64,000 bases of DNA, from positions 181,766,388 to 181,830,387 of the forward strand of contig NC_084827.1 in the NCBI RefSeq assembly GCF_033115175.1, written 5' to 3'. Within the stretch, counting starts at the first letter, position 1; every line of letters starts with the position of its first letter. Below are positions 53,443 to 64,000 of the stretch, piece by piece. The position numbers were made by a program, and so were the translations under genes. The stretch is from Lepus europaeus (lineage: Eukaryota; Chordata; Mammalia; Lagomorpha; Leporidae). Under the pieces are notes generated by a model. It worked only from the letters and a program-made list of their open reading frames with translations, was not told the DNA's origin and ran no database searches.

Positions 53443-55862
53443 AACCGTAGTGGGTTCGCTGTGGTAGAACGTGTTTTATCCTGTGAGTCTGGAGGTGGCA
53501 GCCAGGTGGCCTTCTGCCTCATTCCCCCACATCCTTGGCCTCCGTCGTGTAGGCCCCTCCTGGGCCAGCAGGGCAGCGCCAGCTCCAGCCCTCAGGACGG
53601 CGCTCCAGCCAGCGGCAAGGAGGAGGGGGGGAGGAGAGGCCTGGCCTTCCTCCAGGGTGTGTGCAGACACTGCGACTGCTTCACTTGTGTCCGCTGGAAC
53701 TTTGTCAGCAGAGACCACGGTGAAGTCTGTGTCAGGCTCCCCTTATCTAAGGATAAGGGGTTTGTTCCACAGATGAGAGCGTGCCGCTTGCTCAGTATTG
53801 GCACGGCCATGGGTAGGTGGGGGAGGCAGCCTGGCCGGCCAGGGGCCGAGGGCTCCGGGGCCAGCGCATCCCTTACCTGGGGGCTGTGTCCGGGACAGGG
53901 CCTTGCATGGTCACCGCCGTCCTCTCGGCTGCCGCGGGAGGTCCGTCTGCCTTTTACACTGTGTGTGCAGACATGTGGAACGTGTCTCTAGGATTTTGAG
54001 AACACTATATCTGAAGTTACAGTTTCTCCTCCTTTCTTCCAGGAAGTTTTTTTTATTCCTTGGTGAGACTTTGAACAAAGGGTTAAAAGAGACACTTTCT
54101 CAAAGTATCGGCTTCCAGTTTTGTAGATAATCACGTTTTGTTTTCGTTTTATTCTTCCTGTTTTTCCTCTTTTTGTTTACTTTTTAGCCTTGTGTGTAAA
54201 ACATTCCGCTCATTTTATTTCTGGTCTTTGTCCTCTTTTGTTGAAGATTATGCGTCTCCTTTTAAGCGTGGTTTAACCTTGACTTCTGCAGGCCTTGAAT
54301 ATTAAATCCGTATTGAGCTTTCAGACCCGAGTGTTCATCGGGACAAGCTGCCTGGTGACTTCTCTGACATCTGGGGTCTTTTTTTATGTTTTCGAGCACT
54401 GAGGTTCCTGAGACGTCTTACTGACGGTGACGCACGACGCCAGTGCTTGGGGTGCCAAGCTCTGCTGGGTCGCGTCAGCGGGGCCGGGTGCGGGCAGAGC
54501 CGGTCGGCCTCCTGCGTGGCCCTGGGTGCCAGCTGCCGTGCACCCTGGTGGACCTCCCGGGAAGGCGGCCGAGGCGTGTGGCTCGCTGGTGTCTGCCGGG
54601 AGTGATCTGTGCGCACTCGCCATGGTGATCTCTGCTGCTGTCTCTGTCAGACACCAGGTCGCCCGCTCTCTGCTTCTGCGTGCATTTGGCGTGGCCGTGG
54701 TCTCAGCGTGTTTCGTTTTTGAGAGGGGAGTGTTTTACATATTTGTGCTCTGGGCGTGCGTCCAGCCTGCCTTTGAAGCGGCGCTGGGAGGAAAGCCGTT
54801 GCTTTTGCACTAATGGACTTGGGGAACACGTCACAGAAGAAGTGTGTGTGTCAGATGCGCTGCGTGTTTTCCTCATTATCCTGACATTTGCTCTCTCTGC
54901 AAAGGAAAATATTCGTTGTTAATGGGAAGATCCCAGCTCTTGCCAGCATTTTTTTCCTAGCTCGGTTTCTGAAGTTTTCACAGAGCAGTTTTACTGCAGT
55001 GTTTTTAATGCTGTCAGGGAAGGTGCCGTGTGGAGGAGCGGCCGGCGGTTTGACGGTGGCTTCCTGGCTACAAAGCTCGCTTCCGGACGCCTCTTCCCGC
55101 TTTGTCTGCGTTAGCTTCTGGATGCTTCTCTCTTCATGTTCGACCCGTTCTCCGCCAGTGCGAGTTTCTGACGCTGCTTCTTTTCGCGTCAGCTCTGTTT
55201 CCGAGGGAGCTCGGAGCCCTTGCTCCTCTGTGGCCTCTTTCCCCTAGTTCAAGAAAGGCATCCGACCCACTCTTGCAGGCTGCGCCCGTGCGGGGGCTCC
55301 AAGCTTGCACAGACCCCTCTGCCCCGAGGACCTGGCAGGGTTGAACTTGACCTGCATGTCTGTAGCTGACAGGAAGCCATAACCAGGGCCCATGTGGCAC
55401 ACAGATGTGGGTCGGGATTGTGGGTGAGACTTAAAGCAGCGTTTATCTGGGGACACAGAAGCCAGGGTGTCTTCCAGGGCCTCTTGCTGGGTAAAATGGC
55501 AAATGCAACCAGCTTGTCACGTTTTAATGTGAATAATTTGCTAAAACTGTGTGTGACAGTCCTGGATTTCAGTCCCTGTTTTATTTTGGTGATCTGAGTA
55601 GGTTGTCAGTATTTCTTCCCTTGGTCGCTAGGGGGCGCAGTTTCACCACAAATACTCAACCCTCAGCCTCGCCACCAGAACTGTGGGTATGCACCCACAA
55701 AAATACGCTGTTTGGATGTTTGTGGCCCCTGTGTTATGGTGTGCTTCTCTTGCGAGGAATATTGTTTCCATAGAAACTGCTGTGAAAGGAATAGAAGGAA
55801 CATAGGATACAGGAATTCTCTACTGGGATGACATCCGTAGCTAAGTCTGGGCACCCCTGGAA
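53443..55862. other. TRAF3IP1: Intron 15, single-copy segment
   Basis: No recognised exon, RNA gene or tandem array. T-rich around 54130-54240. Confidence 0.4.
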
Positions 55863-55869
55863 TTTATTT

Positions 55870-56172
55870 TATTATTTTTAAATGCTTGTTTATTTATTTC
55901 AATCTACTTGAAAGGCAGAGAGAGGGAGACAGATCACTTGCTTTTCCATCCTCTGGTTCACTCCCCAGATGCTCACAGCCAGGAGCCTGGCGCTCTCTTC
56001 GGGTCCCCACGTGGGTGGCAGAGGCCCAGGCACTGAGTCTTTGGCTGCTCCTCCCAGCGTGCGTCAGCAGGAAGCTGGATCTGAAGTGGAGTAGCGAGGG
56101 CTCCACTGACACTCCAATACGGGATGTGAGCATCTTGGGACTCCCCCAGCTGCTCCACAACACCCACCCTGA
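55870..56172 (-). mobile_element. C-repeat SINE, intron 15
   Basis: CCATCCTCTGGTTCACTCCC CAGATG, GGTCCCCACGTGGGTGGCAG, GCTCCACAACACCCACCC. Confidence 0.83.
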
Positions 56173-56392
56173 AGTGTTCATTTTGATCATGAAGGGCTAT
56201 GCTGGGTGTGTTTGAAGGGACTTTGTTTCAGTTTTTAAGAAGGCAAGGTGGTAGTTTTATGTTCCCAAGTCAGATCTCTGAATGTAGTACCTTCTATGCG
56301 GGCTGGAGGATTTAAGTTTTGGATATAAAATTAAATTGTTACCACATTATCTTATAAAAATCGGGCACCAATAGTGTCACTTAAAAATATTT

Positions 56393-56700
56393 ATGGAGAG
56401 CTGGCATTGTGGTATGGCGGGTGAAGCCAGCACCTGTGATGCCAGCATCCCACACGGATACTGGTTTATGTCCCAGCTGCTACACTTCAGATCCAGCTCC
56501 CTGCCAATGGCCAGGGAAAAGCGGCAGAAAATGACCCAAGTAATGGGGCCCCTGACCCCTGTGAGAGACCCAAAAGAAGCTCCTGGCTTCAGCCTGTCCC
56601 AGCCCCGTCCATTGTGGCCATCTGGGGAGACAACCAGTGGATGGAAGATTAATCTCTCTCTCTCTAACTTTGCCTTTTGAGTAAATCTTAATAAGAAAAA
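56393..56700 (+). mobile_element. C-repeat SINE, intron 15
   Basis: GAGAGCTGGCATTGTGGTAT, ACACTTCAGATCCAGCTCCC, GGAAGATTAATCTCTCTCTC, TTTTGAGTAAATCTTAAT. Confidence 0.87.
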
Positions 56701-57204
56701 CCCACAGATACATGCCTTGGAAGTACTGTAGATCACAAGAATGACTTGGAAGCCATCGACATCCCGTGGATGGGACTTCCTGAGGACAGTTCTGGGATGG
56801 CTTCCCTGGGCGACGTTCCCGGTTCGGGTAAAGTATCAGGGTGCCTTGCCTGGCGGAATGATAGGTATCTGACATCCTCATGTCAGGGCTCCTGAAAACA
56901 TTTCCGAGTTGAGTGGTCCTTATCTTCTGTTTGTTGAGTGAGGGCGTGTCCCCCAGGGGATGGAGATGGGTTGATAAGGATAAGAACCCAGGCGGAGCGG
57001 CTCCTGGGGCGCAGGAGGTGGAGAAGTCCAAGGAGCTTCCTCTGCACTGTGGCAGCCTCCGCTGGGCGCTGGGCTCTGGGCTCTGGGCCCCTGGGCAGGA
57101 GGGTCTGGTGTCGCGTGAACCCTGATGGGGAACAAACCGTGAAGAGCTTGGAACGTGCCCCGTGAGACGTCAGGTTCACAGACACTGAAAGCCAGGGTTT
57201 AAAA

Positions 57205-57485
57205 GGAGCGGAGGGCCTGCGTGGTGGGGCGTTGGTCAGGCTGGGGCTTGAGCACGTTTGAGTCCCGGCTGTTCCGCTGCGGATCCAGCTTCCTGTTAGT
57301 GCACTGGGAAGGCAGCAGGCGATGGCCCAATTGCTTGGGCCCCTACCACCCTTGCAGGAGGCCTGGACGGGGCTCCTGGCTCCTGGCTTCAGCCTGGACA
57401 AGGCCTGACTGTTGCAAATATTTGGGGAGTGAGCCAGTAGATGGAAGATCTCTTTCTGTCTCTCCCTTTCAAATGAACAAACCTA
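57205..57485 (+). mobile_element. C-repeat SINE, intron 15
   Basis: TTGAGTCCCGGCTGTTCCGC, GGATCCAGCTTCCTGTTAGT, TGGAAGATCTCTTTCTGTCT CTCCCTTTCAAATGAA. Confidence 0.85.
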
Positions 57486-57494
57486 TATAAAAAG

Positions 57495-57775
57495 GGAGGG
57501 CAGCGCTGTGTTGCAGCAGGATCAGCTGCCATGGGTCCCACTTGAGTCCCAGCTGCTCCACTTTGGATCCAAGCTCCCTGCTAAGGCGCCTAGGAGAGCC
57601 CAGGACACCTGCCACCCATGTGAGACCCCCCAGGTGGAGCTCCTGGCTCCTGGCTTCCGCTTGGCCCAGTTTGGTTGTTGCAGCCATTTGGGGAGGAACC
57701 AGTGAGTGAAAGATGCCTCTTTCTGTCTCTCGCTAACTGCCCTTCAAATAAATGAAAAAAAAATTTTTTTTAAAG
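57495..57775 (+). mobile_element. C-repeat SINE, intron 15
   Basis: GGGCAGCGCTGTGTTGCAGC, TTTGGATCCAAGCTCCCTGC, CTCGCTAACTGCCCTTCAAA TAAATG. Directly follows another SINE in the same orientation. Confidence 0.85.
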
Positions 57776-58004
57776 AACGTCGTAGAAATGACATTCAAAT
57801 GACATACACAGCGGGCCTGTGCCAGGTGTGCGTGTGGTTTGCCCTCGGCTCCTCTGGGGACCTGCTTTCCTGGAGAGAGCGTGGTGATGACAGTTCTGTC
57901 GCTGAGCCTGGCCTGGGGCTGAGGAGGTTGGTGCCCGGCACAGTCTGAAGTGCCTGATCCTTCTGAGGCCTGCGCTCCAGAGCTGCTGCGTGCTGTCCCC
58001 TGGC

Positions 58005-58555
58005 TCCATGCAGGCCGTAGCCCCAGCTCTCTGCAGGCCACGGAGCCGGAGCTGCCACGTCAGCACAGGGGGTGGGCCGTGGCTGAGCGGCTGTGTCCAC
58101 ACAGGGCTGCAGCCACGGGCAGTTGGGAGCTCCCGGCCCCGGCTCTCTGCAGGCCACGGAGCCGGAGCTGCCACATCAGCACAGGGGGCGGGCTGTGGCT
58201 GAGCGGCTGTGTCCACACAGGGCTGCAGCCACGGGCAGGTGGGAGCTCCCGGCCCCGGCTCTCTGCAGGCCACAGAGCTGGAGCTACCTCGTTAGCATGA
58301 GGGCGGGCCGTGGCTTAGTGGCTGTGTCCACACAGGGCTGCAGCCACGGGCAGGTGGGAGCTCCCGGCCCCGGCTCTCTGCAGGCCACAGAACTGGAGCT
58401 ACCTCGTTAGCATGAGGGCGGGCCGTGGCTGAGCGGCTGTGTCCACACAGGGCTGCAGCCACAGGCAGGTGGGAGCTCCCGGCCCCGGCTCTCTGCAGGC
58501 CACAGAGCCGGAGCTACCTCGTTAGCATGAGGGCGGGCCGTGGCTGAGCGCCCGT
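58005..58555. repeat. 115-bp minisatellite, ~5 units
   Basis: The unit includes CTGCAGGCCACAGAGCCGGA GCTACCTCGTTAGCATGAGG and GGCTGTGTCCACACAGGGCT GCAGCCACGGGCAGGTGGGA. The first two copies carry GCCACRTCAGCACAGGGGG in place of ACCTCGTTAGCATGAGGG. Confidence 0.92.
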
Positions 58556-58819
58556 GTCCAGAGCCGGGATCATCCTGACCCGTGCGGCGTTGTCCTCACT
58601 TTCAGGAAAGGTTTATTTCATGGAACTCTGTGATTCTGGCTTCCTTTTCCCCTGCCTTAGAACTCGCTCATCTGTGCTGGGGTTTTAAGTGAGACACGTG
58701 TTTGTTTTAGTCCCCATCTCTTTATCCTCCCTGTCCGCTCTGCCTCCGGGGAAGACCTGGACCAGCAGGGCAGCGCTGAACGAGCCCGGTTTTCCTGGGT
58801 TTTTCATTTCTTTCCGGTT

Positions 58820-59122
58820 TTTAAAGATGCGTTTATCTGAAAGGCAAAGTGACGGGGAGAGAGATGGGGAGATTGATCTTCCATCTGCTGGTTCACCCCC
58901 CAAGTGACTGCATCAGCCAGGGCTTGGCCAGGCCGGAGCCAGGAGCCAGGAGCTTCATCCGGGTCTCCCACGTGGGTGCAGGGGCCCAAGCACTTGAGCC
59001 ATCCTCCACGGCTTTCCCAGGCCACAGCAGAGAGCTGGATCAGAAGTGGAGCAGCCGGGTGCTGTAGGCGGTGGTTGAAGCAGCCGTGCCACAGCGCCGG
59101 CTGTGCCACAGCGCCGGCCCCC
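58820..59122 (-). mobile_element. C-repeat SINE, intron 15
   Basis: CTTCCATCTGCTGGTTCACC CCCC, GGTCTCCCACGTGGGTGCAG, terminal GTGCCACAGCGCCGGC, which is present twice in tandem (17-base duplication). Confidence 0.9.
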
Positions 59123-59814
59123 TGAGTTTTTAATTCCGTGTGGGTAGAAGAGGCTCAGGGTGCTGAGTGGGTGGAGCGTGGCGCAGCTGTGTGACTTCAG
59201 AGGCCTGAACGCTGCCCGTGGAGGTGCTCGAGTCCCTGTTTACAGCAAGGCTGCGTGTGTCGCGTTTCGTTTCCATATTGCAGTCGCCAGAGTCTCTGAG
59301 CCACCTGTCATGGCTGGTCAAGGGCAAGCCTCCTGAGGGTGCTTGTCTCAGGGGGAGGGGCTTGCACTGGGTCAGGTGGTACTCTCTGTAAGCCCCTTAC
59401 AGACAATAAAAGATGGTGAAGTGGAAGTGTGTTTACTGTAGGCTCGCTGTTAATACCTTACAAGTAAGATGCGCCCTGGGAGTCCGCGCCGGGAGCAGCC
59501 GGGGTCAGAGTTTGCCGTGTCGGCTTTCGGGACACACGCGTGTTTCCGGATGTCCGTATCTCTGGTACTGAGCGGCGTGCAGGCAGCTACTTCACCACGC
59601 ACAGTCCAGGTCTGCCAGAGGGGGCTCCTCCTGTGCACCTGCCCACCACTCTGTGAGCCCCTCCCCACCGGCTGGCTGGTCTCCTGCCGTCCCTGCCCAC
59701 TGGGGAGTGGGCACAGCCTGTGTGGTTTTCTGCTGCAGTTAGGACAGGGACACAGGTTTCGTTTTTTTATGAATAAACTTATCTTTTAGTACCATTTCCC
59801 ACAGCCTTTAAAAA

Positions 59815-60115
59815 ATTTCAATTTCTGTTTTATTTGAAAGGCAGAGAAACAGAGATCTTCCATCCACTGGTTCACTCCCCAGACGCCCACACAGCCAGGA
59901 CTGGGCCAGGCAGAGGCCAGGAGCCTGGCACTCGGTCTGAGGCTTCGATGTGTGTGGCAGGGGCCCAAGCGCCTGAGCCACGACCTGGAGGTACCATCCT
60001 CCAGGACACTCAGCAGGAAGCCGGGCTGGAAGTGGAGGACCCGGACTCGACCCGGGCACGCCGAGGCAGGCATCCCAAGCAGCGGCTCCTCCGTGCAGAC
60101 TTCCAAGTAATGTGC
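59815..60115 (-). mobile_element. C-repeat SINE, intron 15
   Basis: ATTTGAAAGGCAGAGAAACA, CTTCCATCCACTGGTTCACT CCCC, GGCAGGGGCCCAAGCGCC. Confidence 0.83.
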
Positions 60116-60601
60116 CATGGAGATAAAGTTCAGTCGCTTTCTGACCTAAGTTACTGCGCCGTAAAACGCAGAGGTGTGTCCCTTTAGAGGGGCTTGGTGC
60201 TTTTGTGACGAGAAGGACCCTTAGCCTGCCGTGAGTCTGCACGGAAATCGGCTTCCGTGTCCCCGGTACAAAGGGACTCAGACGTTGGCAGTGCTGTTGA
60301 CAGCCAAGGGCTCGCTCTCACTCGCTCGCTCTCTCTCTCTCAATGCAATAATGACAAAAAATCATCCTACAAGTAGAGCAAGAAAAAAAAGCACATGGTT
60401 GTTGAGAGAGCAGTCAGGTTGCCGTAGACCTCTGCCGCTCTCGGTGCCAGCAGAGAGAGCGGTTGCTGTTGCATTTGGACAGGATTCATGCTGTGTGGCC
60501 AGTTGTCATCTCACACATGAAAATAATGGAGAGCTGGCCGCCCATGTGTTCACGGGCTCAACAAATATTGTTCTGAGTTTTTCTTAGGAAAAACAGATAA
60601 A

Positions 60602-60935
60602 GGGCCAGGATCGTGGTGCAGCAGGTCGAGCTGTCTCCTGCAACCCCGGTATCCCGTATGAGCACCGGTTTGTGTCCCGGCTGCTCCACTTCTGATTCAG
60701 CTCCCTGCTGTGGCCTGGGAAAGCAGCAGAAGATGGCCCAGGTGCTTGGGCCCCTGCACCCACGTGGGGGACCCTGATGGAGTTTCAGGCTCCTGGCTTT
60801 GTCCTGGCTCAGCCCCGGCCCTTGCTGCCGTTTGGGGAGTGAACCAGCAGATGGAAGATCCTTCTCTCTCTATCTCTTCCTCTCTTTCTAATCCTCTACC
60901 TTTCAAATAAATAAATAAATCTTAAAAACAAAACA
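60602..60935 (+). mobile_element. C-repeat SINE, intron 15
   Basis: GGGCCAGGATCGTGGTGCAG, CACTTCTGATTCAGCTCCCT, CTACCTTTCAAATAAATAAA TAAATC. Confidence 0.9.
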
Positions 60936-61184
60936 GGAGAAAAAGATAGACACCACACTGAAGCCCCTTTCCAGGCCAGAGGCAAGGTATGAGGTGGGCC
61001 TGTGCTGTCCCGCAGAGCAGCCGCTCATCCCGACAGCCGAGTGTCCCCGCAGGGGCACCTGTCCCTGTGAATACACCCAGGCCTGGGCCTCGCGGGCAGC
61101 AGCACCAATACCTGCTAGTGATTCTTGTGTTGCTTGCTTACTGCAACAGTATTCTAGATATATTTGGCTTAATAAACTCATTGG

Positions 61185-61378
61185 TGGGCCAGCAATGTGG
61201 CATAGCAGGTTAAGCCACTGCCTGCAGTGCCAGCCTCCCATGTGGGTGCTGGTGCGAGACCTGGCTGCTCCACTTCTAATCCAGCTCTCTGCCGTGACCT
61301 GGGAGGGCAGTGGAGGGTGGCCCAAGTCCTTGGGCCCCTGCACCCACGTGGGAGACCTGGAGGGGCCTCCTGGCTATA
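61185..61378 (+). mobile_element. 3'-truncated C-repeat SINE
   Basis: GGGCCAGCAATGTGGCATAG CAGG, CCACTTCTAATCCAGCTCTC. Stops after GGCCTCCTGGCT without a GA/poly-A tail. Confidence 0.82.
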
Positions 61379-62112
61379 AAAAGTCATTGAAATTAGCTAC
61401 GCCCTTTTTAAGTTTTATAAAGTAAGAAGGCAGTAGAAGGTTGGCACGAGGTACGTGGTCACACACTTCTCTGGGGCGTTGGCGTGGATGGACGGATGAG
61501 CTCCGAGCTCCGGCGCCAGTGGAGCGTCTGGAACAGAGTCACTGGCACTGCCGGTGACCGCAGAGGCCCTGACTGGATCCCCAACAGTCGGTTTTATGTT
61601 AAAATAACAGGAGTAAGGACCGGGGTGCGGGGGTCATGGTTTGCGCAGGCGCGTTTTCCTCTGCTCTCTGCTCTGCTCTGAGGGCCGAGTTCCTGAGTCG
61701 TAACCGGTCAGACGCCTCAGCTTTTCCTTCCAGGGCTGGTACTTCCTGTGTGTTAGCTAGGACCTCCCCGGCGAGATCAGAGGTATTTTTCCTGTAAAAG
61801 TTCAAGCTTTGTTTTGACAGTTACGTGCTCGGTCCCCCTGGAGTCGGCTTTCCTGTCTTGGGGCGGAGAGCAGAGGGGTCGCCCCTCTGGCATGGGTGCC
61901 CGGTCTCCTCGTGCCCACGTCCGGGGCCCTTCCTGCACGCTCTCTGGGAGGGCTCAGGCGATGGGCGTTGTCGGCTGCGGGAGCTGTGCTCGGGTTTGTG
62001 GCCGCTCAGCTGTGCCTGGAGTAGTGGCACCCATGGACGATGTGTAGCTCGGGCTTGGGGCTGATTCCGGTAAAGCGTCCCTAGTGACTTGTGGGCACTG
62101 AAATGTGAGTTC
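61379..62112. other. TRAF3IP1: Intron 15, single-copy segment
   Basis: No recognised exon or element. Confidence 0.4.
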
Positions 62113-62457
62113 TTTTTTTTTTTTTTTTTTTTGACAGGCAGAGTGGACAGTGAGAGAGAGAGACAGAGAGAAAGGTCTTCCTTTTGCCGTTGGTTCACCC
62201 TCCAATGGCCGCCGCGGTAGCGCGCTGCGGCCGGCGCACCGCGCTGTTCCGATGGCAGGAGCCAGGTGCTTCTCCTGGTCTCCCATGGGGTGCAGGACCC
62301 AAGGACTTGGGCCATCCTCCACTGCACTCCCTAGCCACAGCAGAGAGCTGGCCTGGAAGAGGGGCAACCGGGACAGGATCGGTGCCCCGACCGGGACTAG
62401 AACCCGGTGTGCCGGCGCCGTAAGGCGGAGGATTAGCCTGTTGAGCCACGGCGCCGG
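62113..62457 (-). mobile_element. Young full-length C-repeat SINE (CSINE2-like)
   Basis: Starts with about 20 T, then GACAGGCAGAGTGGACAGTG AGAGAG, CCTCCAATGGCCGCCGCGG, CGACCGGGACTAGAACCCGG (B-box complement), ends GTTGAGCCACGGCGCCGG. Target duplication CTGAAATGTGAGTTCT at 62098 and 62458. Confidence 0.95.
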
Positions 62458-62834
62458 CTGAAATGTGAGTTCTGTCCAGCGCTTTGTTCACAGAATATTG
62501 CCGTTTGAGCCCTTGCTGGCCATCTTCTCCATGATAGCCATTCCCACCCCATGGGCTCTGCCTGGGCGGCCCGCAGGGCGGCCTCTGCTCTGCCTGTAGC
62601 TGCTCCGTGAGGCCTGTGTCTGCTGGCAAAGCCCCGCCATTCCTCGTCTCAGCTCTGGGGGCTCCAGGACATTCAGGGAAAGACACGTGAGAGGTGACGC
62701 GCGTGTCCACGGCTGCCTTGACATGTGTTGGTGCTTCCTATGCAAACATTGCAGCCAGAGTACTGGGTGCCAGCAAACCCTCCTGGGGTGGTCGGCGTGT
62801 TAGTGACCGAGACCGTCTCCGTTTATTGTGTTTT

Positions 62835-63962
62835 AAGATTTACTTGAAAGAGCACCAGAGAGGGAGGGACAAGGGAGAGAGCGAGCGAGCGCGCGCGTGC
62901 ACACGCTTCCACGTACTGGTTCACTCCCCAGATGATTGTAACAACCAGGGCTGGGCCAGGCTGAAGCCAGGAGCCGGGAGCTCCTGCAGGTCTCTCCCCC
63001 CCGGGTGGCAGCAGCACGAGAACTGGGCCGTCCTCTGTGGCTGCCCTGGATACGTTAGCAGGGACTGGACTTGATGCTCTACGCAGGTGCTGGCGAGGAC
63101 TGGACTCGACTCTGGGTGCTGGCGAGGACTGGACTCGAGACTCTGGGTGCTGGCGGGGACTGGACTTGACTCTGATGTGGGTGCTGGCGAGGACTGGACT
63201 CGACACTCTGGGTGCTGGCGGGGACTGGACTCGACACTCTGGGTGCTGGGGACTGGACTCGACTCTGATGTGGGTGCTGTGTGGGGACTGGACTCGACTC
63301 TGATGTGGGTGCTGTGTGGGGACTGGACTCGACTCTGATGTGGGTGCTGGTGAGGACTGGACTCGACACTCTGGGTGCTGGCAGGGACTGGACTCGACAC
63401 TCTGGGTGCTGGTGAGGACTGGACTCGACACTCTGGGTGCTGGGGACTGGACTCGACTCTGATGTGGGTGCTGTGTGGGGACTGGACTCGACTCTGATGT
63501 GGGTGCTGGTGAGGACTGGACTCGACACTCTGGGTGCTGGGGACTGGACTCGACTCTGATGTGGGTGCTGTGTGGGGACTGGACTCGACTCTGATGTGGG
63601 TGCTGGTGAGGACTGGACTCGACACTCTGGGTGCTGGCAGGGACTGGACTCGACACTCTGGGTGCTGGTGAGGACTGGACTCGACACTCTGGGTGCTGGC
63701 AGGGACTGGACTCGACACTCTGGGTGCTGGTGAGGACTGGACTCGACACTCTGGGTGCTGGGGACTGGACTCGACTCTGATGTGGGTGCTGTGTGGGGAC
63801 TGGACTCGACTCTGATGTGGGTGCTGGCGGGGACTGGACTTGACTCTGGGTGCTGACAGGGACTGGACTCGACTCTGATGTGGGTGCTGGTGAGGACTGG
63901 ACTCGACTCTGATGCGGGGTGCTGGCATCTCCAGCAGCAGCTTAAGCCCCCGGCCGGCCCCC
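62835..63962 (-). mobile_element. C-repeat SINE with an internal VNTR
   Basis: Left part 62835-63065 (AAGATTTACTTGAAAGAGCA, CACTCCCCAGATGATTGTAA, GGCTGAAGCCAGGAGCCGGG). Right part 63905-63962 (GGTGCTGGCATCTCCAGCAG CAGCTTAAGCCCCCGGCCGG CCCCC), the 5' end of the element. Between them is an 860-base tandem array of SINE-derived units. Confidence 0.82.
63065..63920. repeat. ~25-35-bp minisatellite derived from SINE sequence
   Basis: Units are GGACTGGACTCGACTCTGAT GTGGGTGCTGTGTGGG and GGACTGGACTCGACACTCTG GGTGCTGG(CAG/TGA)G, about 30 copies in mixed order. The parent segment in an ordinary SINE reads about GGACTCGAACTGGCACTCTG ATGTGGGATGCTGGC. Confidence 0.92.
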
Positions 63963-64000
63963 AGTAAATGATCCTAGGGTGTGCGTGTGTGGTTGTTCAT

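Overview
This is a piece of mammalian nuclear DNA, almost certainly from a lagomorph and most likely rabbit (Oryctolagus). It is dense in tRNA-derived C-repeat SINEs (CSINE family). The youngest copies have A-box and B-box Pol III promoters, (TCTC) tails, poly-A ends and clean target-site duplications. There are no bacterial features. Nearly every long open reading frame is a by-product of stop-free tandem repeats.

One gene can be supported: TRAF3IP1 (IFT54/MIP-T3), on the + strand. Fifteen coding exons were traced by hand from splice sites and conserved reading frame. The ATG is at 10944, in a CpG island, and exon 15 ends at 49383. They encode the N-terminal calponin-homology-like tubulin-binding domain, the charged Lys/Arg/Glu linker and the start of the C-terminal region. 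The exons for the C-terminal coiled coil (IFT20/TRAF3 binding) were not found in 49384-64000 and presumably lie downstream. One cassette exon (exon 9, 37707-37807) has an in-frame TGA and a length that breaks the frame. The exons 8-9 pair is skippable, as in the shorter human isoform.

Layout: 1-10.1 kb is upstream intergenic DNA. It holds a GGAT/GGGT satellite, a 2.3-kb array of 32-bp units with a 688-bp higher-order duplication, a 116-bp CA-rich array, a nested L1/SINE/LTR complex and two LTR-like fragments. 10.1-11.5 kb is the CpG-island promoter and exon 1. 11.1-17.6 kb (introns 1-2) is almost entirely minisatellite: a G-rich 33-bp array carrying a G-quadruplex motif per unit, a ~45-bp GT-rich array, and a 33-bp array with about 46 CACGTG E-boxes. 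18.5-49.4 kb holds exons 3-15, separated by SINEs and at least nine more minisatellites. 49.4-64 kb is a long intron with further arrays and SINEs.

Roughly 18 kb (over a quarter) of the window is tandem repeat, spread over more than 20 unrelated arrays, which resembles the minisatellite-rich ends of mammalian chromosomes. Three arrays are internal amplifications of a transposable element, with both ends of the host element still present on either side. I see no other protein gene and no structural RNA gene. The non-repeat interval between 49.4 and 64 kb shows no exon I recognise.
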